NCBI GenBank assembly: GCA_038087015.1
Contig: JASBNA010000002.1
Location: 1,674,001 to 1,738,000, forward strand
Direction of reading: 5' to 3'
DNA from: Cerrena zonata
Taxonomy: Eukaryota > Basidiomycota > Agaricomycetes > Polyporales > Cerrenaceae
Length of the DNA: 64,000 nucleotides
Below are positions 44,902 to 56,138 of this stretch, in pieces; position 1 is the first letter of the stretch, and the number at the start of each line of letters is the position of its first letter. The position numbers and the translations under genes were made by a program. The notes below the pieces were generated by a model, which did not search any database, was not told where the DNA came from, and saw nothing but the letters and a program-made list of their open reading frames with translations.

Positions 44902-45845
44902 ATGGGCGGTGGTCAGTCGGTACCCAAGATCACGAAGCAAGATCGTGCGATTCTAGAGTCTGTGACTGTTAGTTGTAGTGCTGTCTATGCTATTCTCACA
45001 TGGTGGCATTAGGCTTAAGCTTCAACGAGACAAAGTGAAGCAATATCAGAAGAAGGTATGCAACACCCGACTCTGTCTACATTTATTACAGATGATGTCC
45101 TATCAGGCAGATTCAAACCGTTCTTGATCGAGAACATGAGATAGCAAAACAATGTCTTGCTACTGGTCAGAAAGACCGTGCCTTACTCGCATTACGGAGA
45201 CGGAAGTATCAGGAAAGCCTCCTATCGAAGACAGATGGTCAACTGGAGAATCTCGAACAACTCGTACGTCGTTGAGTAGCATCTATTATATATTGGACTA
45301 ATGCTTCTTCTATAGGTGTCTACGATTGAATTCTCCTTAGTCGAAGTGTCCGTACTGCATGGATTACAACAAGGAAACGAGGTTCTAAAGGAGATTCACA
45401 AGGAGCTTAATATCGAGAACGTGGAGAGAATATTGGACGAGACGGCAGAAGCCAGAGAAGTGCAACGTGTAAGTGATTTAACTATCTTTTCTACAATTCC
45501 CTGACGAACGTTTTGTAGGAAATCGGCGATATGCTTGCCAACACACTCTCTATGGAAGACGAAGAAGCCGTTCAGGCGGAGCTCCGCGAGTTACAGTCAG
45601 AGGCAGTAAGTCGCCTTTATCTCTACAAAAGCAATCATACACTGACATCCCGATCGCAAGTTGGGTGTCGGAGAAACCGAAAGACCTATTACCCTTCCCT
45701 CAGTCCCCGAGACAACACCGGTATCGAAAGCGCAGGAAGGTAAGCAATTACCAAACCAGTATCCGATGGGCGTTGACAAATATTTTACAGAGAGGAAGCT
45801 GTCGAGGAACAGCCGGAACGAGCGCGAGTGCCAGTTGCTGCATAA
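44902..45845 (+). CDS. VPS20: VPS20/CHMP6 ESCRT-III subunit, 207 aa
   Basis: Vps20 starts ESCRT-III polymerisation on endosomes, linking ESCRT-II (Vps25) to Snf7 during multivesicular body formation. Seven exons: 44902-44957, 45013-45055, 45111-45263, 45316-45468, 45519-45605, 45661-45739 and 45793-45845. The N-terminus MGGGQSVPKITKQDRAIL has Gly2 for myristoylation, a family hallmark. Helical core blocks: RDKVKQYQKKIQTVLDREHE, KDRALLALRRRKYQESLL, QLVSTIEFSLVEVSVLHGLQ, GNEVLKEIHKELNIENVERI. The C-terminal helix EEAVQAELRELQSEA resembles the Vps4-binding MIM. The last intron ends at two tandem AGs (45789-45792); only the second keeps the frame. Length matches CHMP6. Confidence 0.92.
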
Positions 45846-45968
45846 TAGGCATCGATTTCACGTTTTCGCTGCTCTTATCGTTACATCGAGCATTGCATTA
45901 GATAGCATGGCTAGGTATTGTACACTACTGTATCATCATCTAAACACGCAGAATATAGGATCGGAATA

Positions 45969-48068
45969 TCACCAAGCATCGAAGTTTCCAAACCCAATTT
46001 TGCGTTTCTTTTTGGATTCTTCTGCAAGACCAGAACTTGGCGGAGGAGCAGCTTCCGCAGGACGCTTCAGTGTGGCACCGCCTCCCAGACTGAGATATTT
46101 CCCTACACCTCCACCCCCGCCGACTGCTGACCCATTAGCTCCGAGCTTCACACCGAACCAGTTCAGATCATCATCCTTTTTCTGTTCGGCAGCTCTTTGG
46201 ATAGCTGTGTCCTTGTGCGGCCGCCTGCTTAGCTCGTTTCTTCTCTTGTCGAGTCTTGTATTCCTCAAAGGGATCTTGATATCTAGAATGAGTAGACGCG
46301 TTAAATTCAATCCGTAACCTGAAGCAGAGATGACACTGACATGACAACCTCCGTAATGCGAACGGGTTTCGCCGGTCGTTCCGTACCAGGTTTAACTGGA
46401 AGTGCTTCAAGAGCATCCAGCACTTCTTCACCACCGACAAGCTTTCCGAACACGGTATGCTTCTTTTCAAGATGCGGCGTTGCTTTGAATGTGACAAAGA
46501 ATTGTGATCTGTTCGTCGACATAGTGTGCGATCAGTAAGGATACCTAGAGGAAGACGTATGAACAAACCCGTTAGTGTTGGCACCTTTGTTAGCCATCGC
46601 GAGAATTCCACGACTATCGTGTTTGGCTGCATTCCTCATATCATATTCGTCTCTGAATGGTGTTCCCCAACACGATTGTCCTCCTGAGCCTGTGCCTGTG
46701 GGATCACCAGGTTTGTATCTATTGACACTGCTAAGTATATGCCTGATCCATAGCGATATATACACTTACCATAAATCCGGGTATCAGCCGATGGAACAAG
46801 CAGTTATTATATTTTCCTTGTTTCGCTAGCATCAAGAAGTTATAACATGTCTTTGGTGCCTGTATTTCCATTAGATGAAGAAATGAATGTTGACACATGA
46901 AGCGTACCTTTTCACAGTAGAGCTCGAGATTGAGACTGCCACCGAGGGATGTGACAACACGGACGTAAGCACGGCGACGTCCAACGTCTTTCTCCTTCCC
47001 TTTTCCCTTCCCGGATTGGCGAAATCATCGAACATGAGCTCCTCCTAAATTACAATTTTTGACGTCAGTATCACACTTCAAATATTGATGGTTGTGGAAG
47101 TAATGCACATACCTCATCCCAGAGTAGCTGGGAGCTTTGTGTTTGCGGATCGACGGAAGTCGAAGTTAACGAAGCACCAGGTAGACCGGTAGAATACGGC
47201 GACGCATTCCCTAGAGGTGGTGTCTTAGATAGAGCACACTGTCATAATGATATGAACATACACGGTACAGCTGCGCTCGTCTTCGAAACAGCACTGGGCT
47301 TTGTAACTGAACTTGACGCAACAGCAGTAGTCACTTTGGCCTGTTCTTTGGTTGTAGTATTACTTGGTGCAGACACTGAGGCAGGGGGAAGACCATGAGG
47401 GTTCTGTAACGTCACAACATCTTCTCTGAAACGTGGTATGGTCAATGTCACTTGCTAGACGAGACAACAAGACAACACACTTTTTGAATTTGACATCTGC
47501 AACTAAATCCCTGCCTCCCTTTACGCTCTCGGCCAAGAATACATTTCCCGTACTTGCGATAGCCACAATATGTGAGTGTTCACTGAAGGGCTTGAAAGAT
47601 ATAGGATCATGAATCTCTCCCGAGGACTTGCGAGAATAATGGAGAGTAATGAGGTCTGAGGGAGCTAGCGGTTCTTTAGTGATCGGGTTCGTGTTGTCGT
47701 GTTGCCTGTTTAATATAATATTTAGGTCCTAGGATATTAGACGAGGGAATGACAACACACTTTAACCAAGGGATTATATTTATAAGATCGTAGACATGCC
47801 CAGTGCCGTCTGAGTTTCGAGCAAGCACGGGTGTATTGAAGGGCTGAAATGTCAGAGCGCAGCAATCAAACGGTGTTCTTGATCCTGGATGAGGTGCCTC
47901 TGCTTTCCTATATGAGCACACGACGTGAGTATGGAGTTCAATGGAAAGTATACCAGTGATAGCTTCAACTCACGCCTTGAAGCCGGCAGTTGAGGCCGTA
48001 TGTTGGCCAAACATTCCGGAGTGCTCGGCATGAGTGATATAGAGTTTGTTAGAGTTTCCGTGACCCAT
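45969..48068 (-). CDS. PPIL2: PPIL2/Cyp8 U-box cyclophilin, about 530 aa, several apparent frameshifts
   Basis: Nuclear protein with an N-terminal U-box (ubiquitin ligase type) and a cyclophilin peptidyl-prolyl isomerase domain, found with spliceosomes. Exons: 48068-47974, 47907-47761, 47705-47481, 47425-47269, 47223-47113, 47044-46908, 46859-46770, 46718-46569, 46508-46341 and 46282-45969. Start [19 protein letters not shown]-box [19 protein letters not shown]; cyclophilin [67 protein letters not shown]; tail [15 protein letters not shown] and [14 protein letters not shown]. Three one-base shifts are needed: one missing base near 47010-47012 (G run), one extra near 46710-46711, one extra near 46213-46222. 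After these the length is 530, normal for PPIL2. The intron 47268-47224 is the least certain. It is convergent with VPS20, 123 bp between stops. Confidence 0.83.
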
Positions 48069-48295
48069 ATTGTAGCGAAAGTAGTGAAATGAAGCTGGTA
48101 AGATAACACTGTCCTGGAAGTTGGGATCAAGTTGTCGGAAGTCCACTACTGGTAAATGACGTCCACAGGCGCCCAATGACATTCTTCCACTGCGACCTCT
48201 TCGAGTCCTCTAAATAAATTCTGGGGGTTTTGGTTTAATCTATTGCGACACTATCTTAATAGTGAGTACAATGCATCTAAACCTGTCATCTACTG
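48069..48295. promoter_or_regulatory. Divergent promoter region PPIL2/PPR protein
   Basis: 227 bp between two divergent start codons. No clear core element. Confidence 0.4.
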
Positions 48296-50617
48296 ATGGA
48301 AAACATTCCATTTAGCAGAACTCGCATGCTTCGCAATGCAGCTCTTAGAATTCAGTCGCACATCACCCTCGACTTTCTTCTACCACGTCTAGCACCTCAG
48401 AGTCGGACCATATCCACTTCATTCAGGGCCGCGTATGAAGATGTGATACCTGCGAAAATCGTTGATCAGCTTACTTCACCCGAGGTTGTTGACGCGTTAA
48501 ACAAAATACCTTCCTTGCCTAACGCTGTCCATTCTCTCAGTGAATCTGATGCTCAATATTTCAACAAACTCATCACCCGTCTCCGTACTGCACTCGTAAA
48601 CGAAGAAGTGGAGCTTGCATACCGGTATTGGGTCGAACTATCACAGAAGGGACTTCTTCGTCTTCTTGGACCTGCCCACTTGGATATGTGCTCTCGCTAC
48701 CTCGGCGGAGTATGTGGCAGGATTTCACCAAACTCGTCGACATTTACCGAGAAGCAACTTCAGCATATCGAAGACATAGCCCTTCACGTGGCTGTTGGGG
48801 GCTACCCTAATGCCCTCAAGGAATACCTAATTTTCCGCCTCAAGCAGAATAATCCCGATGTTGTACATCGTGTTTACGCAGAATATTTCTCGAAGGTGCA
48901 GGCGCAGACCGAGTTGCAGGAAGCATCGGGAGAAGATGTTGCGGAGGAGATTGATCTGTCTCAAGCCTCTCCCCCACATAATACCGACGGCGAAAGCGAA
49001 CATCTTCCCTCTAGTGACAGTTCTCGCGAGTTGAACGATACATTCCACCTTCCCATGGTGCATATAGACATTCTCTGCCCCAAAATTGCAGCTTGTGCTA
49101 TGCAAGATCGTTTTCGTGATGCTCTCACAACCGTTTTGCAAACTAGAGTACGGTTGATGCCAAATGCCACTCATTTGTTTGCTGCCCGGTTCCGTGGTCG
49201 CCAGGATATTCGTCGCAAATTTAGTGAATACATCCCCCGCCTAGAGCTTGGTCGTTTATTGTCTCGTCCGAGGTCACTCACGAATCAACTCTTCAACCTC
49301 GCACGAACCAATGCGGATAAATCCCTGGAACGTCTCTATGCTCAAATGAAAACGGCTTTGCTGGAAACAGACCCATGGGTGGTTGCTAAACCTCAGCCGT
49401 TGGATGACAAGATATTGGTTGTCGTTCCACATTTCGCTTGGGGATCGTTTTTGTCAGCGTTTCTCAAGTGCCGACAACTCGAATTAGCGGAGACATTATG
49501 GGATGACCTAGCCAAATTCAAAGTCAAGCCCGATCTTCACACTTGGAATTCCCTTCTCGAAGGCTATGCGGAAGCGAGTCCTAATATCGCGGAAAGAGTT
49601 AGCTCTGCGTGGAAGGCGATGACCAGCCAGGGAATCAAACCCGACACACAGTCGTACAGAGCGCTCATCCACGGGCTTTTCTATTCGAGATTTACAAGGG
49701 AAGCGATGAAGCGTTTCGATGATTTCCAAACCTTTGTTGCAGTTTCTCGAGATCTCGACGAGTACGGTATCGTGCGTGTCTACAACACCACCTTGCACGG
49801 ACTCTTGATCAACAATATGGAGACGGAAGCCCTAACGATCTTACAGCAAATGCAAGACGAAGGTCCACCACCTGACATTGTTTCGTTCAACACGTTCATG
49901 AGATATTACGAACGCCTAGGCAATACTAAGGAAATCGCGAACATCCTTCGACAAATCGATTCTCTTGGCCTCGCTGGAGATGTTTTCACGTTCTCTACCC
50001 TTCTTCGGGCGCTGCTGAAAGTTCGCCAGGACGCCGTGGATGTTGTGTTTAACTTGATGGATAGGCAAGGGGTCAAGGCGAATACTGCGTTATATACAGG
50101 TCTTATTGACCATATCCTGAAGCAACCGGATATCACTGTTCTCAAGACTGCGCTTACACTCTTGACAAGGATGGAACAGTCCGACGACAAGGACCTTGCC
50201 CCAAATGAAATCACCTACACGAATTTCATAGCAAGAATATTGCAAGCTGATTGGCTTGATGTCGCCACAGTTGACGAATACCACAGGGATATCACGCAGA
50301 GAATGAAGGATCGCAACATTGCGCCAACCAGACCGATGTACAACATATTGCTTAAAGCTTCACTAAGCAATCCAAGCTATGAAGGACTTCAGTATGCGCT
50401 AATGTACTTCAGGGAAATGGTGGACAGGAAGATTGGGGTGGGTCATGATGTATGGTGGATCATGCTGCAGGGCCTAGCACGTCGAAAGGAGTGGGGTTTG
50501 GCGAGCCAGATGGCAGAGGAGATGGATCGGAGCGGGTTCAAGCCGACGGTACCACTTATAAACTTGGTCAATAGGATTAAGGCAATGTGGGTGCAAGAGA
50601 ATTCTACCAGTCGATAA
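48296..50617 (+). CDS. Pentatricopeptide-repeat protein, probably mitochondrial, 773 aa
   Basis: Single-exon gene, unusual here where most genes have many introns. PPR proteins bind organellar RNA and act in stability, processing or translation of mitochondrial transcripts. The N-terminus is rich in Arg, Ser and Leu (MLRNAALRIQSHITLDFLLP) and looks like a presequence; the start may be 48296 or the second Met at 48326. PPR-like helix pairs occur from about residue 400 onward: PDLHTWNSLLEGYAEA, KPDTQSYRALIHGLFYSR, VRVYNTTLHGLLINNMETEA, PPDIVSFNTFMRYYERLGNT, AGDVFTFSTLLRALLKV, KANTALYTGLIDHILKQ, PTRPMYNILLKASLS. The 300-residue N-terminal part has no motif I know. Its stop lies only 24 bp from the stop of the convergent MIM2 gene, so the 3' UTRs must overlap. 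Confidence 0.88.
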   Translation: MENIPFSRTRMLRNAALRIQSHITLDFLLPRLAPQSRTISTSFRAAYEDVIPAKIVDQLTSPEVVDALNKIPSLPNAVHSLSESDAQYFNKLITRLRTALVNEEVELAYRYWVELSQKGLLRLLGPAHLDMCSRYLGGVCGRISPNSSTFTEKQLQHIEDIALHVAVGGYPNALKEYLIFRLKQNNPDVVHRVYAEYFSKVQAQTELQEASGEDVAEEIDLSQASPPHNTDGESEHLPSSDSSRELNDTFHLPMVHIDILCPKIAACAMQDRFRDALTTVLQTRVRLMPNATHLFAARFRGRQDIRRKFSEYIPRLELGRLLSRPRSLTNQLFNLARTNADKSLERLYAQMKTALLETDPWVVAKPQPLDDKILVVVPHFAWGSFLSAFLKCRQLELAETLWDDLAKFKVKPDLHTWNSLLEGYAEASPNIAERVSSAWKAMTSQGIKPDTQSYRALIHGLFYSRFTREAMKRFDDFQTFVAVSRDLDEYGIVRVYNTTLHGLLINNMETEALTILQQMQDEGPPPDIVSFNTFMRYYERLGNTKEIANILRQIDSLGLAGDVFTFSTLLRALLKVRQDAVDVVFNLMDRQGVKANTALYTGLIDHILKQPDITVLKTALTLLTRMEQSDDKDLAPNEITYTNFIARILQADWLDVATVDEYHRDITQRMKDRNIAPTRPMYNILLKASLSNPSYEGLQYALMYFREMVDRKIGVGHDVWWIMLQGLARRKEWGLASQMAEEMDRSGFKPTVPLINLVNRIKAMWVQENSTSR

Positions 50618-50641
50618 TAGAGTACTTGAGGGTCCGTAATG

Positions 50642-50944
50642 TTATGATGTTCTACGCTCCCCCAAGAAAAAGGTCTTGCCCAAACCGAGACGGAGATAGC
50701 GTGCATAAGCTATTGTGAGACGTAAACACCGAGATGTAGCGGCCAGGATGGGGAAAGATGACATACCCAAGTGACTCCATCTTCTGCCCAACCACTTCCC
50801 CAGGAACGGAAGCAAGACGATAGAAACCAACTGCTGGAGTTGTTCCAAGCTCTCTTCCCACTCTTCCTGAGCTAACCGGTACTCCTCCTCATCAAAGGAG
50901 TCATCTGACCCTGTGGTGTCCAAAGATGCAACGGAGCTGGGCAT
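50642..50944 (-). CDS. MIM2: MIM2-like mitochondrial import protein, 81 aa
   Basis: Mim2 works with Mim1 in the mitochondrial outer membrane to insert alpha-helical proteins. Two exons: 50944-50767 and 50709-50642, with a 57-bp in-frame intron whose removal fuses GRRWSHL to AYARYLRLGLG. The N-terminus is acidic (SDDSFDEEEY) and followed by EEWEESLEQLQQLVSIVLLP and FLGKWLGRRW, one amphipathic/hydrophobic helix, then a basic end. This matches the pattern I recall for fungal Mim2: acidic head, ExLxQLxLLV helix, FxGKWLGR. The first ATG giving this head is at 50944. Small size makes the call moderately certain. Confidence 0.72.
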   Translation of the reverse strand: MPSSVASLDTTGSDDSFDEEEYRLAQEEWEESLEQLQQLVSIVLLPFLGKWLGRRWSHLGMSSFPILAATSRCLRLTIAYARYLRLGLGKTFFLGERRTS

Positions 50945-51272
50945 GATAACGGTCGATAGCAATGATGTGTGGAGACCAAGCAGAGCGTGTAGTATGTGGT
51001 AAACGTTGAACACGGAGAGAGTGCTACTTGCAGGTGACCTCACTGGTTCGACGCCGCCAATGCCGGGCGCCTCTCTGTATTGCCGTCTGATTTTGGACGC
51101 AGTGCAGATTGCAAGCGACTACAACTGGCTTCAGCTTGACCACCATCTCCCTCTCGCGTGCTGTGGTCTCTTATACTCGTCCTTCTCCCCCTTGCTTTCG
51201 TTGTTGTTCTGAAGAAATAACCTCCAGACTGTCTTTCATTCTCACTCACAGTCATTGCCCTGCAGATGCGGT
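50945..51272. promoter_or_regulatory. Divergent promoter region MIM2/sugar transporter
   Basis: 328 bp between the two start codons. A C/T-rich stretch at 51170-51200 lies upstream of the transporter. An out-of-frame ATG at 51266 precedes the transporter ATG at 51273. Confidence 0.4.
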
Positions 51273-53822
51273 ATGGAGGCGCCGACAATAGCTCCCAGCC
51301 AACGCAAGAGGCTAGTGGGCCAACCGCTGCTTTATGCCATTTCTGTGTTTGCTAGTTTGGGTGTATTCCTGGTCAGTAACATCGTATATACCTCTGCCTA
51401 TTTATCTGATCGCAAGTCGTACAGTTCGGATATGACCAAGGGTCAGTTAACCATTTCTTGGCGTGTAGTTCAAGCTTTAAATATACGTATTACTCACTTC
51501 ATATTGCAGAGTCATGTCTGGGATCATCACTGGACCTCATTTCTTGAAGTTCTTTGGCGAGCCCAAGGCCGTAGAGGTCGGTACCATGGTAGCAGTCCTT
51601 GAGGTGGGCGCATTTAGTAAGTATTGACAGCCCATGATGGACATATTCATAGCGCGCGTGCTAATCGAGCTTACCACCCCAGTTACGTCGTTGGCCGCTG
51701 GTCGTGTGGGAGACATCATAGGCAGAAGAGGAACCCTCTTCATAGGTGCCTGCGTCTTCGCTGTCGGGGGCGCAGTCCAAACGTTCACCACTGGCTTCTG
51801 GACGATGGTAGTTGGTCGTGTTATTGCCGGTTTTGGTGTCGGTTTACTTTCGTGGGTCCCGGTTCCTTGGCTATTCTGGTGAATGTCTGATGCTCATAAC
51901 AATATCAGGACAATCGTTCCGATATACCAGAGTGAAATCTCCCCTCCAGATCATGTAAGTATTTCCACTTGTCTAAACGGGAATACGGTATTCACCGGTG
52001 TCTATTTGTCTTTCCGAACAATCATAGCGAGGGGCTCTGGCATGTATGGAATTCACAGGAAACGTCTTCGGTTATGCTTCTTCAGTGGTGCGTCAAGTGA
52101 CCTAGGAATACTTGTCTATGCAATTACAACTCTTTTTCTAGTGGATCGACTATTTCTGCTCCTTCATTGACTCTGACCTATCATGGCGAATTCCTCTTTT
52201 CGTGCAATGTGTAATCGGTGCACTTCTCGCGATAGGATCCATTCTGATGCCAGAGAGTCCGAGGTATTTGTTCACTGTCATTACACCGAAATACCGAACT
52301 AATGAACCATTCAATAAGATGGCTCATTGATACTGACCACGACGAGGAGGGAATGAAAGTTCTGGTAGATCTTCACGGTGGAGACCCTGACGATGTTATC
52401 GCGAAGGCCGAATACGCAGAGATCAAAGAACGGGTCATGTTTGAGGTGAGGGAATTCGATCCAACTTAGGCATTCCATCTAACATAATTGTAGCGTGAAA
52501 GCGGCGAAGGTCGTACTTACGCTGTGATGTGGAAGCGATACAAACGACGTGTGCTTCTGGCCATGTCTTCTCAAGCCTTTGCTCAACTTGTAAGCGATTT
52601 ATATGTTCCGATGCTCCGAGTCACTTACACTTTCATATTTTGTCAGAATGGAATTAATGTCATATCTTACTACGCACGTGAGTGACATCATTCTATAATT
52701 AATTTGAATAATGTACTGACCTTCCGAAAGCTAGAGTATTCGAAGGTAAATGTTTGCTATGCAAGATTGTAGCGCCAATACTAATGCTGGACAACGTTTA
52801 GAGGCTGGATGGGTTGGTCGTGATGCAATCCTAATGACCGGAATTAACGCTATCATTTACGTTTTGAGTACCATACCACCCTGGTATCTCGTAGACCGAT
52901 GGGGGCGTCGTTTCATTCTGCTGTCAGGAGCAGTTGTGGTAAGCAGTTATATCTTACTTCTAGTGTGTCCCAGAGATTGATCAATGTGATTACAGATGGG
53001 TGTTTTCCTCGCCTTGACTGGATGGTGGATGTACATTGATGTTGCAGAAACACCAAAGGCTGTCGTTACTTGTGTCATCATCTATAATGCGGCTTTCGGA
53101 TTTAGGTATGTTCATGACTTGACAATCTTGTCAGGTGCTCACAAATTTCCTAGTTGGGGACCTCTCCCATGGCTCTATCCCCCTGAGGTACGTCTGTGAT
53201 TGTGACGTCATCTGAGTGTTCCTGATATTCAAGCCGAACAGATTATGCCATTGTCTGTGCGAGCGAAGGGTGTCTCCTTATCTACGGCTACAAATTGGGC
53301 TTTCAACTTCCTTGTTGGTGAAATGACACCGATCCTCCAAGAGGTCATAGAATGGCGATTGTATCCCATGCATGGATTCTTCTGTGCCTGCAGTTTCGTT
53401 GTCGGTACGTCACTTTTCTGATTTAATACCTTATTCAATCCTAACGTATCGGTCATCCTGTAGTATACTTCCGTAAGTGTGTGATTTTATTTCATCGATC
53501 TATTTAATTGAACTGTCCATAGTGTATCCTGAGACCAAAGGTGTCCCATTGGAAGAAATGGATGCCGTCTTTGGAGAAGGTATGTGTCGTATCCGCTCAT
53601 GCTTAGTATATCCACTGAAGTAATCGTGCGAGTACAGAAGAGCTAGAGGAACGATTGGAGGACGAGGAATCAGAAAGAGCTTCTCTCGTCTCACGACACT
53701 CACGAATATCCCAGCGTTCACAGACAGCCTCCAAGCCCGGACGCGGTTTCCTTAGCCGTCTCATGGGACGCGATGATCAATCATCGTATCAATCCATTCG
53801 AGATCGAGATGGTGACGAATAG
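51273..53822 (+). CDS. MFS sugar transporter (hexose-type), 527 aa
   Basis: Twelve-segment sugar porter; substrate not predictable. Eighteen exons: 51273-51371, 51425-51441, 51510-51616, 51683-51851, 51909-51954, 52028-52087, 52142-52263, 52319-52445, 52494-52589, 52647-52677, 52731-52745, 52802-52938, 52996-53105, 53154-53187, 53242-53404, 53464-53472, 53523-53579 and 53638-53822; the sum is divisible by three. Signature motifs: FGYDQGVMSGIITGPHF, AAGRVGDIIGRRGTLF, GRVIAGFGVGLLSTIVPIYQ, SEISPPDHRGALACMEF, PESPRWLIDTDHDEEGM, AQLNGINVISYYAPRVFEEA, LVDRWGRRF, YPETKGVPLEEMDAVF. The C-terminal 60 residues are Ser/Arg-rich and cytosolic. Several exons are under 20 nt (17, 15 and 9). No disruption was seen. 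Confidence 0.9.
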
Positions 53823-54288
53823 GAAATGTCGAGGATGATCGGCGGAGAGGAAGGGGTACACCATCGGACTGCTTCACATGATTCTGAGCAAGATGGTTTG
53901 AATAGGAATGGCTCTGCACAATGATGCCATATTTATTTTGTGGCTGTTGGTAGTGCTTGACCATTTTACCCTTCCGAATCCTCATTCATCCTCACCCCGT
54001 CATACTACTTAGTCTTCACTATCCACTTGGACCATTAGCGCATCAGCAAATAGCATCTGCACGAGCATCAACCTACAACTCCCCCATGTTTACCTCACAA
54101 GATCCCGCTAATACTTTTTTGACCCTGTAAATAGCTTATACCGTTTGCTTTTTCTCTCATTCTCATACCTTGTACCTGAGTCTTTCACGCACCGTGTAAC
54201 ACAATCCAATTTGTTATTCAAATGTTAACGGAAGGGAAAGCGCTCCTTGAAAGAGCCCGAAATAAACTCGATCGAGTTCCCACGTGGC
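53823..54288. other. Intergenic between the sugar transporter and MRH4
   Basis: 466 bp, partly C/T-rich, holding a 3' flank and a promoter. No gene seen. Confidence 0.4.
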
Positions 54289-56138
54289 ATGGCATCTTAC
54301 TCTCGATCTCTCACATTGCAGGTGTCTCGATGTGCTCACGCTTCAGTCTCACGTACCTTAGGTCTCTATAATCAGCACGTTATAATTCCTAGACGTTATG
54401 CAAGCCAGGTAGCTGCAACGGTATCGGCAACGGAGGTCCCCGTGCCATCGTTTAGGGACCTAGGCATCAGCCCTGCTGTCGTCCAGGCTTTACAGAAGAC
54501 ATTTCCAAATGTCCAAGTTCCAACCAGAAGCCAACGGAAGTTCATTCCAGCCCTTCTAAGTGGACAAGATATCTTTCTACAAAATGATACCGGGACTGGA
54601 AAGTATGTCTGTCACAAACTAATCCTCCAGCTTTTACTAAATATACACAGGACTTTCGGTATGATTCTCGCACTCTTGAGCAAACGTCGGGAGAAGATGA
54701 GCTACCGGAGATCTTCCGGGTTGAAGGCCCAATCAAGACCTTCAACAGTGCTATTGATTACTCCTCATCGCGAGTTGGCTTTACAATGCATGCATTGGGT
54801 CGAGTCTCTCCATGGGGCTATGGAAGGCGACCTTTCTGAACTGGCAGTTCTCGTTGCTCGAGGTACAGGACCCACTCTCGAGGAACAAATTTACCAATTG
54901 CAAACGCATCAGCCCCGTCTCGTGATTGCCACACCCAATGCACTTCTTGACGTCTTCAACCAGGATTCGGATGCGTTACCGCCCTGGTCAATTTCTACTG
55001 TGGTCGTTGATGAAATTGACACTTTGATCGAGCACTTGTCACCGAACGCCAAAAAGTACGCCATCAAAAAGTTCGAGCGTATGCTCTTGAAGCATCCTAC
55101 TCCTACTCGACAGATCCTGGATCTCATTTATCGAAAGCCTAAACCTTCCCAGGACCTCAAGCGTGGCGAGATCTCAAGGAGAAACTTCGATGATTCTGAC
55201 GAAATTAGGCCCCAGTTTGTTGCCACCAGTGCTACCCTGAGGGCACATTTCAAAAATACTCTCAGGAGGAAGAGTGGGTGGGTAACTAGTCGGTGGAGAG
55301 ATCTCGAAGACATTTCTGGGTCCGCTCATAGTGACCTCGCGAGTATCAATCGACTGGAATCTGCACCTTCGGATGGCAAAGGACTTATTCAGCACTCAAC
55401 GTTAATCGTACACAAAGACGGCACTGTCAAGAACATTGATGGTGCTCGGGTCGAGAGCGTACCTGCCCTGGGAGCAGAACCCTTGGATGAATCAGAACCT
55501 GATGAGGCTGGTCTCGCCGACTCGCCGACAGAGTTCAGCGAAGAGGAATCGAAGGGTATGTCTCGTGCGCAGCTATTCTAAAATGAAATTGAAATCCTGA
55601 TAATCGATTCCATGTAGAGGCTGACAGCTCTCCCTTTAACCAACATGCCATGGAAGCGATTGCAACTATATTTGCCCTGGAAGTACCTCGGGTTGCCCTT
55701 CTGGTTCTTCCTGCTACTGCCCCCGTCCAATGGGCTATTCGCGACCTCCAACGTCTAGGAGTTAACGCGCACGGGATGGACATCCTTGACAAGGTTAATG
55801 TCCGAGCGCATTTACTCCAGAAAGGACAACAGCGAGAAGAAAATCCGACGATGCTGGTAGCGACAGTTGCCTTCACCCGTGGTCTTGACATGCCTGATTT
55901 ATCGCATGTTTTCCGCCTGGGGATTTATCCTGACAAGTCTTCGAGCACATACGCACATATTGCTGGACGAGTTGGCAGGTTTGGCAAGCCAGGGAAGGTG
56001 ATCACTGTCATTGATGCTCCCTACACTGTCCGCGTGGGCAAGAAAATGCAGAACCACGACGATGTTACACGAGTTGCGCAAATTTACAAGAAGTTGGACA
56101 TCACACCTGTTCATTTGGATTACTTTAGTTCACCGTGA
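54289..56138 (+). CDS. MRH4: MRH4 mitochondrial DEAD-box RNA helicase, 579 aa
   Basis: Mrh4 is a mitochondrial helicase required late in assembly of the large mitoribosomal subunit. Three exons: 54289-54602, 54651-55555 and 55618-56138; the first intron lies inside the Walker A codon block. The N-terminus (MASYSRSLTLQVSRCAHA) is a presequence. Motifs: DLGISPAVVQAL with VPTRSQRKFIPALLSGQD (Q-motif region), NDTGTGKTFG (I), TPHRELALQ (Ia), VVDEIDTLIEH (II, DEID instead of DEAD), ATSATLRAHF (III), VATVAFTRGLDMPD (V), AHIAGRVGRFGKPG (VI). The altered motif II and the long insert between motifs III and V fit Mrh4 rather than a standard DEAD-box protein. No disruption. Confidence 0.87.
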
